Below, piece after piece: positions 18,624 to 28,900 of a DNA stretch of 64,000 bases. Each line of letters begins with the position of its first letter. Position 1 is the first letter of the stretch. Position numbers and translations under genes: made by a program. Where the stretch lies: contig JOAA01000007.1 of NCBI GenBank assembly GCA_000720375.1, positions 1-64,000 on the forward strand. The letters run 5' to 3'. The stretch is from Rhodococcus rhodnii (lineage in GTDB: Bacteria > Actinomycetota > Actinomycetes > Mycobacteriales > Pseudonocardiaceae). Under the pieces are notes generated by a model. That model made no database searches and was not told where the DNA came from. It saw only the letters and a program-made list of their open reading frames with translations.

Positions 18624-19370
18624 ATGGGCAGGTACGAAAACAACAACGTCGTGATCACGGGCGGCAGCAGCGGGATCGGGTTGGCCGCCGCGCAGTCGCT
18701 CGTGGACGAAGGGGCGCGGGTACTGATCACCGGGCGCACCCAGGAAACGCTGGACGCGGCCGCTGAGCAGCTCGGCGAAAACGCGGTGGCAGTCCGCAGT
18801 GACGCCACCTCGCTGTCCGACATCGAAGCGCTGGCCGACCGGGTGAAGACCGAGTTCGGCACGGTCGACGCCCTGATCGGCAACGCAGGCAGCAACAACG
18901 GCTACGGCCCCTTCGAGACGATCACCGAAGAGATGTTCGACCAGAACCTCGCGGTCAACACCAAAGGCCCCTACTTCACGATCCAGAAACTCACCCCGCT
19001 CATGACGGAGGGCAGCGGCATCGTGCTCACCACCACGATCGCCAACACACTGGGCCTGCCGATGTTCAGCACGTACGCGGCCGGCAAAGCGGCCCTGCGG
19101 TCGATAACCCGCAGCCTGGCCCGGGAACTGCTCCCGCAGAAGATCCGCGTCAACGCGGTCAGCCCGGGCCCCATCGACTCCGGTGCCCTGGAAAGGGTGC
19201 TGCCCCCGGAAATGGTCGAGCAGGCGCTGGCGCAGTTCATCGGCACCACTCCCATGCAGCGCATGGGTACCCCGGCCGAGGTCGTCAAGGCCATGCTGTT
19301 CCTCGCCTTCGACGCCACCTACACCACCGGCGCCGAACTCGTCGTCGACGGCGGCACCACCCAGCTCTGA
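18624..19370 (+). CDS. Short-chain dehydrogenase/reductase
   Basis: A 248-residue classical SDR. It has TGGSSGIG at residues 12-19, LIGNAGSN at 84-91 (the NAG motif) and Tyr151-x-x-x-Lys155 in STYAAGKAALRS. The usual catalytic Ser position falls in the TTT at 136-138, so a Thr may replace it. It ends GAELVVDGGTTQL, as is usual. ATG 18624 has AGGAG ten bases upstream. Relatives reduce ketones with NADPH. It stands alone between IS debris and a two-component system. Confidence 0.9.
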   Translation: MGRYENNNVVITGGSSGIGLAAAQSLVDEGARVLITGRTQETLDAAAEQLGENAVAVRSDATSLSDIEALADRVKTEFGTVDALIGNAGSNNGYGPFETITEEMFDQNLAVNTKGPYFTIQKLTPLMTEGSGIVLTTTIANTLGLPMFSTYAAGKAALRSITRSLARELLPQKIRVNAVSPGPIDSGALERVLPPEMVEQALAQFIGTTPMQRMGTPAEVVKAMLFLAFDATYTTGAELVVDGGTTQL

Positions 19371-19574
19371 CAGTGACCGGGGTGCCCGGCCTGCTGCCGA
19401 CGCCGGCCGGCGAGGGGTGCGAGTACCAGCCGCTCACCCCCTGGACGAAAGCGTGCGATCATGGCAGGACACCATGGCCGGTCACCGGCCGCAGCCGCTG
19501 CACTTGGCCGGTGGCGTCAGGTGGGCGATCCTCGCCGATATCGGGCCGGGAAGTATTTCCGCTGGGAGCAGGTC

Positions 19575-20855
19575 GTGAGTGTCGAGGCCGAGTTGCGCGA
19601 GGAGTTCGACCGCTGGGAGCGCAAGGAGACCGCGGTCCTGAAGGTGCTCCCGTACCCGTTGCTGGCGGTCAGCGTCGTGTTGACCTTGCTGCAGCCGCTC
19701 TGGAACGCGGAGGTGCACCTTGCCGGGGTGCTCGGGCTCTCGACCCTGCTCACCGCGTGGGTCATGTGGTTCCACACGTTCCATCCGGAGTTGCACGGCA
19801 ACGGCCCGCTGATGGGTCTGTACTACACAGGGCTCGTGGCGTTGACCGCCTGCCTGGTGCTGCTCACGCCTTGGTTCGGCTTCTTCGCGTTCATCGGCTA
19901 CGTGCACGCCTTCCAGTACCTGAAGGGCCGGTGGCGGTACGTCGGCGTGGCCGTCACGTCCGCGGTCTCGGCGATCTCCTACGTGGGAGGGGCCGCCAAC
20001 ATCACGGCCGACCAGTGGTGGAGGTGGCCCGCCGTCAGCGTGCTCACCACGGTGATGGCCACCGCGGCCTTCCACGCCGATGTGATGTCCGACCGGCGCA
20101 ATCACCGGCAGAAGCGGGCGCTGGTCGAGCTGCACAAGGCCAACGCCGAGCTGGAGACCGCATTGGCGGAGAACGCGGGCCTGCACGCTCAACTGCTGGC
20201 GCAGGCCCGCGAGGCCGGAGTGCTCGCCGAGCGGCAGCGGATGGCACGGGAGATCCACGACACCCTCGCCCAGGGGCTGGCCGGCATCCTCACCCAGCTC
20301 CAGGCCGCCGAGCAGGCGTCGCACGAACCGGCGGTGTCGCGCCGTCACGTGGCGAACGCGATGGACCTGGCCCGCGACAGCCTCACCGAGGCCCGCCGGA
20401 CGGTGCACGCGGTGGGACCGTCCGCACTGGCGCAGGCGCGCCTCCAGGACGCGATCGGCGACGTGGCCAGGCGCTGGTCGAAGGTGAACCGCGTCGAGGC
20501 GGTGCTGACCACGACCGGCGACGCCCGGCCGATGCACACCGACGTCGAGGTGACACTGCTGCGGACCGCGCAGGAGGCTCTCGCCAACGTCGCCAAGCAC
20601 GCACGAGCCGGTCGGGTCTCCCTGACCCTGTCGTACATGGAGGACCTGGTGACGCTCGACGTGCTGGACGACGGCGTGGGTTTCCTGCCCAACGGCATGC
20701 GTGCCGGCAGCTCCGTGGACGGGGGCTTCGGGCTCGCCGGCATGCGGCAGCGGGTGCAGCTCCTCGCGGGGCGGCTGGACGTCGAGTCCGAGCCGGGTGG
20801 GGGCACCGCGATCACGGTGACGGTGCCGGCGATCCCTGCCGGGAGCGAGAGTTGA
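19575..20855 (+). CDS. Sensor histidine kinase (NarL/LuxR-type system)
   Basis: A 426-residue membrane kinase. About five hydrophobic helices occupy residues 22-170 with short loops, so it likely senses the membrane or a small ligand. A coiled linker (RALVELHKANAELETALAEN) leads to the HisKA_3 dimerisation domain with His228 in MAREIHDTLAQGLAGILTQL. The HATPase has the N box RTAQEALANVAKHA, and LDVLDDGVGF with GFGLAGMRQRV. GTG 19575 is chosen since GGGAGCAGG is just upstream. Its stop overlaps the start of the response regulator, its evident partner. Confidence 0.92.
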   Translation: MSVEAELREEFDRWERKETAVLKVLPYPLLAVSVVLTLLQPLWNAEVHLAGVLGLSTLLTAWVMWFHTFHPELHGNGPLMGLYYTGLVALTACLVLLTPWFGFFAFIGYVHAFQYLKGRWRYVGVAVTSAVSAISYVGGAANITADQWWRWPAVSVLTTVMATAAFHADVMSDRRNHRQKRALVELHKANAELETALAENAGLHAQLLAQAREAGVLAERQRMAREIHDTLAQGLAGILTQLQAAEQASHEPAVSRRHVANAMDLARDSLTEARRTVHAVGPSALAQARLQDAIGDVARRWSKVNRVEAVLTTTGDARPMHTDVEVTLLRTAQEALANVAKHARAGRVSLTLSYMEDLVTLDVLDDGVGFLPNGMRAGSSVDGGFGLAGMRQRVQLLAGRLDVESEPGGGTAITVTVPAIPAGSES

Positions 20856-21481
20856 TCTCACTGCTGATCGTCGACGACCACCCGGTGGTGCGGGACGGGC
20901 TGCGGGGCATGTTCGGCGCCGATCCGCGCTTCGAGGTGGTCGGCGAAGCCGGTGACGGTGCGGAAGCGGTCTCGGCCGCGGAGCGCCTCCGCCCCGACGT
21001 GATCCTCATGGACCTGCGGATGCCCGGGACCGACGGGGTCGCCGCCATCAAGGAGCTGGCGAAGCGCGGGGTGCCGTCACGGGTGCTGGTGCTCACCACG
21101 TACGACACGGACAGCCACGTGCTGCCGGCCATCGAAGCCGGCGCCACCGGCTACTTGCTCAAGGAGGCGCCGAGGGCGGAGCTCGTCCGCGCGGTGGAGG
21201 CTGCGGCACGCGGGCAGGCGGTACTCTCCCCCTCCGTCGCGACGAGGCTCTTGGGGCAGGTGCGCAAACCAGCCCCGGCACCGCTGTCACAGCGCGAGCT
21301 GGAGGTGCTGGAGCTGATCGCCCAGGGCTCGACGAACCGCGAGGCGGCGAAGCGGCTCTACATCAGCGAGACGACGGTCAAGACACACCTGCTGCACGTC
21401 TACGCGAAGCTGGGCGTCAACGATCGAGCAGCCGCCGTGGCCGCCGCGTTGTCCCGCGGCTACCTGGCGCCTCGGGACTGA
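20852..21481 (+). CDS. NarL/LuxR-family response regulator
   Basis: A 209-residue regulator starting at TTG 20852, overlapping the kinase stop as TTGA, with GGGAGCGAG upstream. The receiver domain has the acidic pair in LIVDDHPVVRDGL, the phospho-acceptor Asp54 in ILMDLRMPGTDG and the Thr/Lys switch in VLVLTTYDTD and GYLLKEAP. The C-terminal LuxR helix-turn-helix is LSQRELEVLELIAQGSTNRE, then AKRLYISETTVKTHLLHVYA. It should be phosphorylated by the upstream kinase and activate nearby or distant promoters. The thioredoxin-reductase-like gene that follows is convergent. Confidence 0.93.
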   Translation: MISLLIVDDHPVVRDGLRGMFGADPRFEVVGEAGDGAEAVSAAERLRPDVILMDLRMPGTDGVAAIKELAKRGVPSRVLVLTTYDTDSHVLPAIEAGATGYLLKEAPRAELVRAVEAAARGQAVLSPSVATRLLGQVRKPAPAPLSQRELEVLELIAQGSTNREAAKRLYISETTVKTHLLHVYAKLGVNDRAAAVAAALSRGYLAPRD

Positions 21482-21647
21482 CCGCCGATCACCGGCAATG
21501 CCGAGTAGCAGACCGGCCGGCCTCTGCCGGGCATGTCGGCCCGGACGGCCGGGGCATGCACCAGCACGTCGGCTCCGTTCGACAGCATCACGGTCCGACC
21601 GTCCACAACGGACGATACGGTGATCGGTGGACGCCGCCGGAGCAGTG

Positions 21648-22688
21648 TTACCCGCGTGACTCAACTGGCTGATGGCCAAGGCCGTTCCGGTCGTCGCCGA
21701 GCACCCGTGCACTGACCTCACGTTCCAGTTCAGGGGTGAAGGGGTGTGACGCGACAGCGTTGCGCACGTCCTCGTAGACCAGGTCGATGTTGATCATCGC
21801 TCCGGTCAGTCCGCCCTGCGCGGCGGCATCGATCACCTGGGCGCGATGGCCCCGCACGTTCCCAGCCGCCCACACACCAGAGACAGCGGTCGCGCCGGCC
21901 TGGGGGTCGGCGGGCAGGGTCGCACCGACGACCTGCCCCTCCATGTCCGTCTCCTCGGTCTTGAGGCCCAGCTCGGCGAGCAGGTCGCCCACCTTCGCCA
22001 CCGACACCGGGAAGACCACGGCGGCCTGCACGCCGATCACGCGGTCACCGACCCGGATGCCACTGAGCTCGTCGTCGGTGACCTCAATGCCGGTGACCTG
22101 GCCGGGCACCACGGCGATCTGGCGCGCGGCGAGTTCGGCTCGCTGGCCCGCGGTCAGCTCGACGGCCTCGTTGGTGAACAAGATGACCTCGTCGCTCCAC
22201 TGACGCCACAGCTGCGCCTGGTGGAGCGAGGCGACACCACTGGCGATCAGGCCGATGGTCCTGTCCCGGACCTCCCAGCCGTGGCAGTAGGCGCAGTGCA
22301 ACACGTCCCGGCCCCAGCGATCGGCCAGCCCGGGGATGTCGGGCAGCTCGTCGACGACGCCGGTGGCGACCAGCACCCTCCTCGCACCGACGGCGGTCCC
22401 GTCCGACACGGTGACCCGCAGGGCCGACTCGGTGACACGCTCCACCCGGACCACGGTCCCCGAGCGGATGGTGCCGCCGTACTGCTCGACCTCCGAGCGG
22501 CCGATGGCCAGCAGTTCGCGCGGGTCGATCCCCTCATGCCCGAGATAGCTGTGAACCTGCGTGGCCGGTGCGTTGCGTGGCGCACCCGCGTCGAGGACCA
22601 GCACATCCCGCCGGGCACGCCCCAGCGTCACCGCCGCCGCCAAGCCCGCAGGCCCACCACCGATGATCACAACGTCGAAATCGCTCAT
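21648..22688 (-). CDS. Thioredoxin reductase-like FAD/NAD(P)-dependent oxidoreductase
   Basis: A 346-residue flavoprotein. It has an N-terminal FAD site DVVIIGGGPAGLAAAVTLGR, the redox pair in LHCAYCHGWEVRD (Cys-Ala-Tyr-Cys), and a late ATG-type motif GVWAAGNVRGHRAQVIDAAA. The middle NAD(P)-binding region is less regular (IGLIASGVASLHQA) than in true thioredoxin reductases. No thioredoxin gene is next to it, so it may serve as a disulfide oxidoreductase or a low-Mr FAD-binding oxidase. ATG 22688 is chosen over the longer frame since the FAD motif starts there. Confidence 0.85.
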   Translation of the reverse strand: MSDFDVVIIGGGPAGLAAAVTLGRARRDVLVLDAGAPRNAPATQVHSYLGHEGIDPRELLAIGRSEVEQYGGTIRSGTVVRVERVTESALRVTVSDGTAVGARRVLVATGVVDELPDIPGLADRWGRDVLHCAYCHGWEVRDRTIGLIASGVASLHQAQLWRQWSDEVILFTNEAVELTAGQRAELAARQIAVVPGQVTGIEVTDDELSGIRVGDRVIGVQAAVVFPVSVAKVGDLLAELGLKTEETDMEGQVVGATLPADPQAGATAVSGVWAAGNVRGHRAQVIDAAAQGGLTGAMINIDLVYEDVRNAVASHPFTPELEREVSARVLGDDRNGLGHQPVESRG

Positions 22689-22948
22689 GCTTCGACAGTG
22701 CACGTACCGTGGTAGGCCCGGCCAACAATGTTGCCGGATCAGCAAAACGGCCTCGAGCTCCTGAGGGTAGCCCTCGCTCGGGTGGCCACGGTTGCGTAAG
22801 GCCTCTACCGCCCGGCGCTCGCGGCCGCGCGGGTGACCGCCGCATCCTCCGAACGGTGGAGGCGATGCGGACTGCTGTGTTGACGCGCCGGACCGGGTCG
22901 CCGCGGGATTCTCGATCTGTCGGAAACGGATCGAGAAGGGACGGCGGA

Positions 22949-23854
22949 ATGCCGGTAATCGAGGTCGAGCACCTCCACAAGCGGTACGGGGAAAAGGTCG
23001 CGGTCGACGACGTGTCGTTCGACGTCGAGCGCGGGGAGATCTTCGGCATCCTGGGCCCGAACGGCGCGGTCAAGACGACGACCGTGGAGTGCCTGGAAGG
23101 GCTCCGGGTGCCCGACGGCGGGCGGCTGTCGGTGCTGGGGCTCGACCCGCGTAACGACCGCGCCGAGCTGCGCCAGCGCGTCGGCGTCCAGCTCCAGGAG
23201 AGCCGGCTGCAGGACAAGCTGCGGGTCGGTGAGCTGCTCGACCTCTATGCCGCGTTCTACCGCACGCCGGCCGACCCCGACGAGCTGCTGGCCACGCTCG
23301 GCCTGACCGAGCACCGGAACACCGCGTACAAGAAGCTCTCCGGGGGCCAGCAGCAACGGTTGTCCATTGCGCTCGCGTTGGTCGGGAGCCCGGAGCTGGC
23401 GGTGCTCGACGAGCTCACCACCGGCCTCGACCCGCAGGCCCGCCGGGACACGTGGGACCTCATCGAGACCGTGCGCGCCCGGGGCGTGACGATCCTGCTC
23501 GTCACGCACTTCATGGAGGAAGCCGAACGGCTCTGCGACCGGATCGCCGTCATCGACGCCGGCCGGGTCGTCGCCGTCGACACGCCGGCCGGGCTGGTCG
23601 CCGGGGTGACCGACGAGCAGGTCGTGCGGTTCCGGCCGTCGGCACCCCTGGACCCCCGCGTGCTCGAAGCGCTACCGGAGGTCCACCGCGTCGAGCGCCG
23701 CGGCGAGCAATTCGTCGTCAGCGGCCACGGCAACGTGCTCCACGCGGTGACCTCGGTGCTGGCCCGCCTGGGAGTGATCGCCGGGGACCTGCGCGTCGAG
23801 CAGGCCGGCCTCGATGACGCGTTCGCGGCCCTGACCGGCCACCGGCCGGAATGA
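22949..23854 (+). CDS. ABC exporter ATP-binding protein (ABC-2 type, altered Walker A)
   Basis: A 301-residue ATPase of the DrrA/antibiotic-export class. The signature KKLSGGQQQRLSIALALVGS, D-loop TTGLDPQARRD and switch His in LLVTHFMEEAERL are normal. Walker A reads GPNGAVKTTT: the glycine before the lysine is Val, from a single GGC-to-GTC change. Walker B is followed by Leu in place of the usual Pro (VLDELTTG). GAAGGG precedes ATG 22949. The permease gene follows 10 bases after its stop. The altered P-loop may abolish ATP hydrolysis. Confidence 0.92.
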   Translation: MPVIEVEHLHKRYGEKVAVDDVSFDVERGEIFGILGPNGAVKTTTVECLEGLRVPDGGRLSVLGLDPRNDRAELRQRVGVQLQESRLQDKLRVGELLDLYAAFYRTPADPDELLATLGLTEHRNTAYKKLSGGQQQRLSIALALVGSPELAVLDELTTGLDPQARRDTWDLIETVRARGVTILLVTHFMEEAERLCDRIAVIDAGRVVAVDTPAGLVAGVTDEQVVRFRPSAPLDPRVLEALPEVHRVERRGEQFVVSGHGNVLHAVTSVLARLGVIAGDLRVEQAGLDDAFAALTGHRPE

Positions 23855-23864
23855 GGGGGAGACC

Positions 23865-24608
23865 ATGTCCGTCCTGACCAAGCTGACCACCGCCGAGGCG
23901 AAGGTGTTCCTGCGGGACCCGGGCGCGCCGGCCATCGTCATCGGCATCCCGCTCGCGCTGCTGCTGGTGTTCGGGCTGTTGCCCGGTGTGAACGAGCCGA
24001 ACCCGGAGTACGGCGGGCACAGCGTGCTGGCCACCTTGATCGCGCCGATGGCCATCACGATCCTGCTGGCCATGCTGGCGCTGACGCTGTTTCCGACCGC
24101 GATGGGCACCTACCGCGAAAAAGGCCTGCTGAAGCGGCTTTCCGCCAGTCCCGTGTCGCCGAGCCTGCTGCTCGCCGCGCAGCTGCTGGTGAACCTGGCC
24201 GCCGCCGTCGTCGTGGTCGTGCTGATCGCCGGGGTCGGCGGGCTCGCGCTCGGCATCCCGTTGCCGGGCAACCCGGGCAGCTTCCTGCTGTCGCTCGTGC
24301 TCGGGGCCGTCGCGCTGTTCTCCGTCGGCCTGCTGGTGGCAGCTCTGGCGCCGACCGGCCGCGCGGCCAGTGGCATCGGGAGCGCGTTGTTCTTCCCGAT
24401 GCTGGCGCTGGGCGGGGTCTGGGTGCCGAAGGAGAAGCTGCCGGTCTTCCTGCAGCACGTCGCCGACGTCCTGCCGCTGGGAGGCACGCTCAACGCGTTG
24501 CGCGCCACCTGGGCCGGCGACGCCCCGGAGCTGCTCCAGCTCGGCGCGATGGCGGTCTTCGCCGTCGTCTGCTCGACGATCGCGGCGCGGGTGTTCCGGT
24601 GGGAGTGA
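23865..24608 (+). CDS. ABC-2 type transporter permease
   Basis: A 247-residue membrane protein with six hydrophobic helices, starting with IVIGIPLALLLVFGLLPG and ending AVFAVVCSTIAARVF. GTYREKGLLKRLSASPVSPS is the conserved cytoplasmic coupling-helix region of ABC-2 permeases. It pairs with the preceding ATPase to export lipids, drugs or antibiotics. It overlaps the next gene by GTGA, so the three genes are one operon. Confidence 0.92.
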   Translation: MSVLTKLTTAEAKVFLRDPGAPAIVIGIPLALLLVFGLLPGVNEPNPEYGGHSVLATLIAPMAITILLAMLALTLFPTAMGTYREKGLLKRLSASPVSPSLLLAAQLLVNLAAAVVVVVLIAGVGGLALGIPLPGNPGSFLLSLVLGAVALFSVGLLVAALAPTGRAASGIGSALFFPMLALGGVWVPKEKLPVFLQHVADVLPLGGTLNALRATWAGDAPELLQLGAMAVFAVVCSTIAARVFRWE

Positions 24609-26104
24609 CGACCGTGCCCGCTCCGGCCCGGGTCCGGCCGGTCGCGCCGGTCGCCGTGGTCCCGGTGGCGCTCGTGACGGGGCTGATGGCGATCCCGTTG
24701 CTGCTGACGGCGAACCGCTACGGCTACGCCGGCGACGAGCTGTACTTCCTGGCCGCCGGCCGGCACCTCGCCTGGGGATACGTCGACCAGCCACCGCTGC
24801 TTCCGTTGCTGGCCAAAGCGATGGACGCGCTCGGGCACTCGCCGTTCGTGCTGCGGATCCCGGCGATGCTGGCCGTGCTCGCCGGAATCGCGCTCACCGC
24901 GCTGATCGCCCGCGAGCTGGGCGGCGGCGCGAAGGCCCAGACGCTCGCCGCGGCCACCTTCGGCGTGTCGTCGCTGTTCCTGGCGGGCGGGCACTACCTC
25001 GCGACGTCCACAGTGGACCCTTTTCTGTGGACACTGGTGCTGTGGCTGCTGGTCCGCTGGCTGCGCACCCGCGCCGACGGCCTGCTCGTCTGGGCCGGCG
25101 TGGTCACGGCGATCGCGCTGTACACGAAGTTCCTCATCGGCGGCTTCTGGCTCGCCGCCGGTGTCGCGGTCCTCGTGTGCGGACCACGGGAACTGCTGCG
25201 CCGGCCCGGGTTGTGGCTCGGCGCGGCGATCGCCGCGGTGGCGCTGGTGCCGACGCTGCTCTGGCAGGCGACGCACGGTTGGCCGCAGCTGGGCATGGGC
25301 GCGGCGATCTCGGCGGAGGTCGATGGCACCTGGGGTGGCCGGCTGACGTTCGTGCCGGGGGCGTTGTTCGTCGCCGGGCTCCCGGTCGGCGTGGTCTTGC
25401 TCTGCTACGGCCTGTGGCGGCTGTTGCGCAGCCGGGAACTCCGCTTCCTCGGCTGGACGGTGATGCTGCTGACCGTGGTGTTCCTGGTGGTGAACGGCCG
25501 GTTCTACTACCTCGCCGGGATGTACCCGGTGTGCTGGGCGATGGCCGCGGTCGCGCTCGAACGCGGGGAGCCGGCGCGCTGGTGGCGGTGGATCGCGACC
25601 TGGCCGTGCTACGCGCTGTCCGCGTTGCTCGTGCTGCCGATCGCGCTGCCGGTCTGGCCGCGGGCGTGGCTGACCGAGCACCCGGCGCTGCCGTCCCCGC
25701 TGCTGGCCTACACCGAGATCGGTTCGCCGGAGGCCGCCCGCTCGGTGGCCGGCGCGTTCGCGCGGCTGCCCGAGACAGCTCGGACCGCGGTGGTGACCGA
25801 GACCTACTGGGAGGCCAGTGCGCTGGACCGCTACGGCCGCGACCTGGGCCTGCCGGAGCCGGCCAGCGGAAACCGCGGGTACGCGACGCTGGTCGTGCCG
25901 CCCGAAAGCGCGACGAACGTCCTGTTCGTCGGCGCCGACCCGCGGCCACTGCTCGGGCACTTCACCGACTTGCGACCGATCGGGACAGTGGACACCGGTG
26001 CCGCGAAACCGAGCTACTTCGACGGCGTCCCGCTGTGGCTCGCGACCGGCCGGACCGAGCCGTGGTCCACGCTGTGGCCGAAGCTGGTGAACACCCGCGC
26101 ATGA
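24605..26104 (+). CDS. Polytopic GT39/ArnT-like membrane glycosyltransferase
   Basis: A protein of about 499 residues with 9-11 membrane helices and a soluble C-terminal part. The acidic motif YAGDELYFLAAGRHLAWGYV near the N-terminus is the first-loop Asp-Glu signature of ArnT/PMT-type (GT39/GT83) enzymes. These use a polyprenyl-phosphate sugar to modify lipids or proteins on the outer face of the membrane. GTG 24605 overlaps the permease stop by four bases; GTG 24599 is also possible. Cotranscription with an ABC exporter suggests envelope glycolipid modification. Confidence 0.85.
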   Translation: MTTVPAPARVRPVAPVAVVPVALVTGLMAIPLLLTANRYGYAGDELYFLAAGRHLAWGYVDQPPLLPLLAKAMDALGHSPFVLRIPAMLAVLAGIALTALIARELGGGAKAQTLAAATFGVSSLFLAGGHYLATSTVDPFLWTLVLWLLVRWLRTRADGLLVWAGVVTAIALYTKFLIGGFWLAAGVAVLVCGPRELLRRPGLWLGAAIAAVALVPTLLWQATHGWPQLGMGAAISAEVDGTWGGRLTFVPGALFVAGLPVGVVLLCYGLWRLLRSRELRFLGWTVMLLTVVFLVVNGRFYYLAGMYPVCWAMAAVALERGEPARWWRWIATWPCYALSALLVLPIALPVWPRAWLTEHPALPSPLLAYTEIGSPEAARSVAGAFARLPETARTAVVTETYWEASALDRYGRDLGLPEPASGNRGYATLVVPPESATNVLFVGADPRPLLGHFTDLRPIGTVDTGAAKPSYFDGVPLWLATGRTEPWSTLWPKLVNTRA

Positions 26105-26193
26105 GCCACATCCCCGACGTCACCGTGCTCATCGGCGCGGTCGCGGGGGTCTGCCCGTCCGTGCGGGCCTCCCGGCTCACGCCGACCGAGGCC
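26101..26193 (+). pseudogene. C-terminal scrap of an FtsX/MacB-type ABC permease
   Basis: Starting at an ATG that overlaps the previous stop, the codons give TVLIGAVAGVCPSVRASRLT then PTEAL. This matches the last transmembrane stretch and end (GAVAGxYPAxRAARLxPxEAL) of FtsX/MacB-type permeases. The frame then runs on without a stop into the next gene. Only about 30 codons of the original gene survive. Confidence 0.6.
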
Positions 26194-26224
26194 CTTCCCT
26201 ATAAGTCTCGAACGAAGGAGAACC

Positions 26225-26537
26225 ATGCGGAGAAAACGTCTCTTCCCCACGGCGTCGGCCGTTCTCGTCGCCGCGACCGTCGGCCTTTCCGGGACGGCCC
26301 ATGCGGACGAGCTGGACCGGGTGCCCGTGCCGCGTCTGACGGACACCCGGGCCGACCGCGTGGTCCGCGAGGGCACCGACACCGGACCGACCGATCCGTC
26401 CACTCAGGTCAGCGCCCAGGTGTTCCTCACCGGGGACGCCGCCGGACTGGCCGCCTACGCGCGTGCGGTGTCCGATCCGGCCGATCCCCGCTACCGCCGC
26501 TTCCTGACCCCCGACCAGACGCGCACGCGCTTCGGCC

Positions 26538-26540
<3 letters not shown>
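26225..26540 (+). pseudogene. S53 protease (sedolisin/kumamolisin type) truncated by an IS
   Basis: A proper start (AAGGAG then ATG 26225) encodes a signal peptide (PTASAVLVAATVGLSGTAHA). The beginning of an S53 pro-domain follows: TDPSTQVSAQVFLTGDAAGL, AAYARAVSDPADPRYRRFLT and PDQTRTRFGP. At codon 105 the coding sequence enters the left inverted repeat of an IS and ends ten codons later. The Glu-Asp-Ser catalytic domain is missing and does not resume on the other side of the IS. Confidence 0.85.
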
Positions 26541-27721
<1,181 letters not shown>

Positions 27722-27726
27722 CGGAA

Positions 27727-27835
27727 CGACGTCTACCTACGTACGAGCGGACATCCACGAAGTTGCCACGGCGTTGGCTGCGCTTACTGGCGAGGCACAT
27801 CCCATGGCGCAAGGGGAGTGGTGCAGGGCGTAACG
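27727..27835 (+). pseudogene. C-terminal tail of a second tyrosine recombinase
   Basis: Plus-strand codons read STYVRADIHEVATALAALTG, then EAHPMAQGEW to a TAA stop. The intact recombinase at 28901-29926 ends TTTTYVRATLEEVATALAAL then TGEPHPLGRQP. The catalytic Tyr and the final helix are thus nearly identical, but on the opposite strand. The upstream part is replaced by the right end of the IS. This is the leftover of an earlier integrase gene. Confidence 0.8.
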
Positions 27836-27858
27836 CCTAGCGCCCCGCACCACACTGG

Positions 27859-28785
27859 TCACGCTGGCTCGGATGCGGCCGGGCGCTGGCGTTCGATGCG
27901 GGCTTTGTCCATCGCTCGGACGGTTTTGGTGAGTTCTCGAGCGCGTGCGGCACCGATACGTAGTTGTTCGCGGACCGTATCGGCTGATACCGGGCGGTTT
28001 CGTGTTGCCCAATGCTGTTCGTTGATCTTGATCACTTCGTCGAGTTGGTCGTCACCATCGATCGTGGGCTGACCGGTTGCGGCGGGAGCCTGCAGGGTAG
28101 TGGGTTGAGGTTCTGGTTTGTGGGCGAGGTTGTTGACGCGGTCGCACGCTTCCCTGGCGAACGGCGCGACGCCGAGCATCCACACCAGGTCTGGCGGTGC
28201 TTCGCGTTTCCAGTCGGGACCGAACTGGATATGCAGCTGCGTGCGGGCCCGACGGATGGCGGCTTCCATGTCCAGGGCGTCGTGGTAGTCGGCGATTTGC
28301 CAGAGCACCATGCGACGCCACAGCAGCCAGGTTCGCCACGGGGACAGCAGCCATCGTCCGATCGGGATCCGGTCCCGGACTATCCCTGCGGCAAGACCGG
28401 CGCGTCGCAACAGGACTGATCTGCCTGCTTCGACCATGGCCAGCAGCATGACCGGGGCGGCGGCGTGCAGGCCGACCGCGATCGGATCCGGCCACCCCGC
28501 CGACACGTTCGCCGCGACCGTTCCAAGAGTGAGCAGGCGGGCGAGTTGGCGTAGCCACGCGATGGGGTGGCCGGTCCACGCCAAGACCAAGTCGAGGGTG
28601 ACGACGCCAACCAGTCCGCCGTCGATCCCGATCGGCACCAAGTGCGGGAACGGCACACCCAGAGCGGCGGCGGTGTCGGACACCGTCTTGTACGAACCGA
28701 CCGCACCATAGGCGGCCAAGACGAGGGCCATGATGATCGCGCCGCCGAGGGCGAAGCGTTGCCCGATCGTGAGTCGGCTGGTCAT
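27859..28785 (-). CDS. DUF2637-domain membrane protein of a mobile element
   Basis: A 308-residue protein with four hydrophobic helices in the first 130 residues: FALGGAIIMALVLAAYGAVG, LVGVVTLDLVLAWTG and two more around 75-110. A long soluble C-terminal half follows, ending in a helix-turn-helix-like stretch (PVSADTVREQLRIGAARARE). DUF2637 proteins accompany transfer and spread functions in actinomycete integrative elements and plasmids. The start ATG 28785 has GGAGGTGA upstream. It is the last gene of the integrase module. Confidence 0.85.
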   Translation of the reverse strand: MTSRLTIGQRFALGGAIIMALVLAAYGAVGSYKTVSDTAAALGVPFPHLVPIGIDGGLVGVVTLDLVLAWTGHPIAWLRQLARLLTLGTVAANVSAGWPDPIAVGLHAAAPVMLLAMVEAGRSVLLRRAGLAAGIVRDRIPIGRWLLSPWRTWLLWRRMVLWQIADYHDALDMEAAIRRARTQLHIQFGPDWKREAPPDLVWMLGVAPFAREACDRVNNLAHKPEPQPTTLQAPAATGQPTIDGDDQLDEVIKINEQHWATRNRPVSADTVREQLRIGAARARELTKTVRAMDKARIERQRPAASEPA

Positions 28786-28900
28786 GTCGGGTCACCTCCG
28801 GCCAGAGTCACGGTGCGGACTCGTGGGTCAAATGAGCTGTCCTGTATAAGACTGAATCCGGTTTTTACGGTCTTGTTTGGACATGTGGTCCGGTCTCGGG

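Noticed and set aside
24110..25960. A 616-codon minus-strand open frame
   Set aside because: Antisense to the ABC permease and GT39-like genes; low-complexity Gln/Arg/Pro-rich sequence and no motif.
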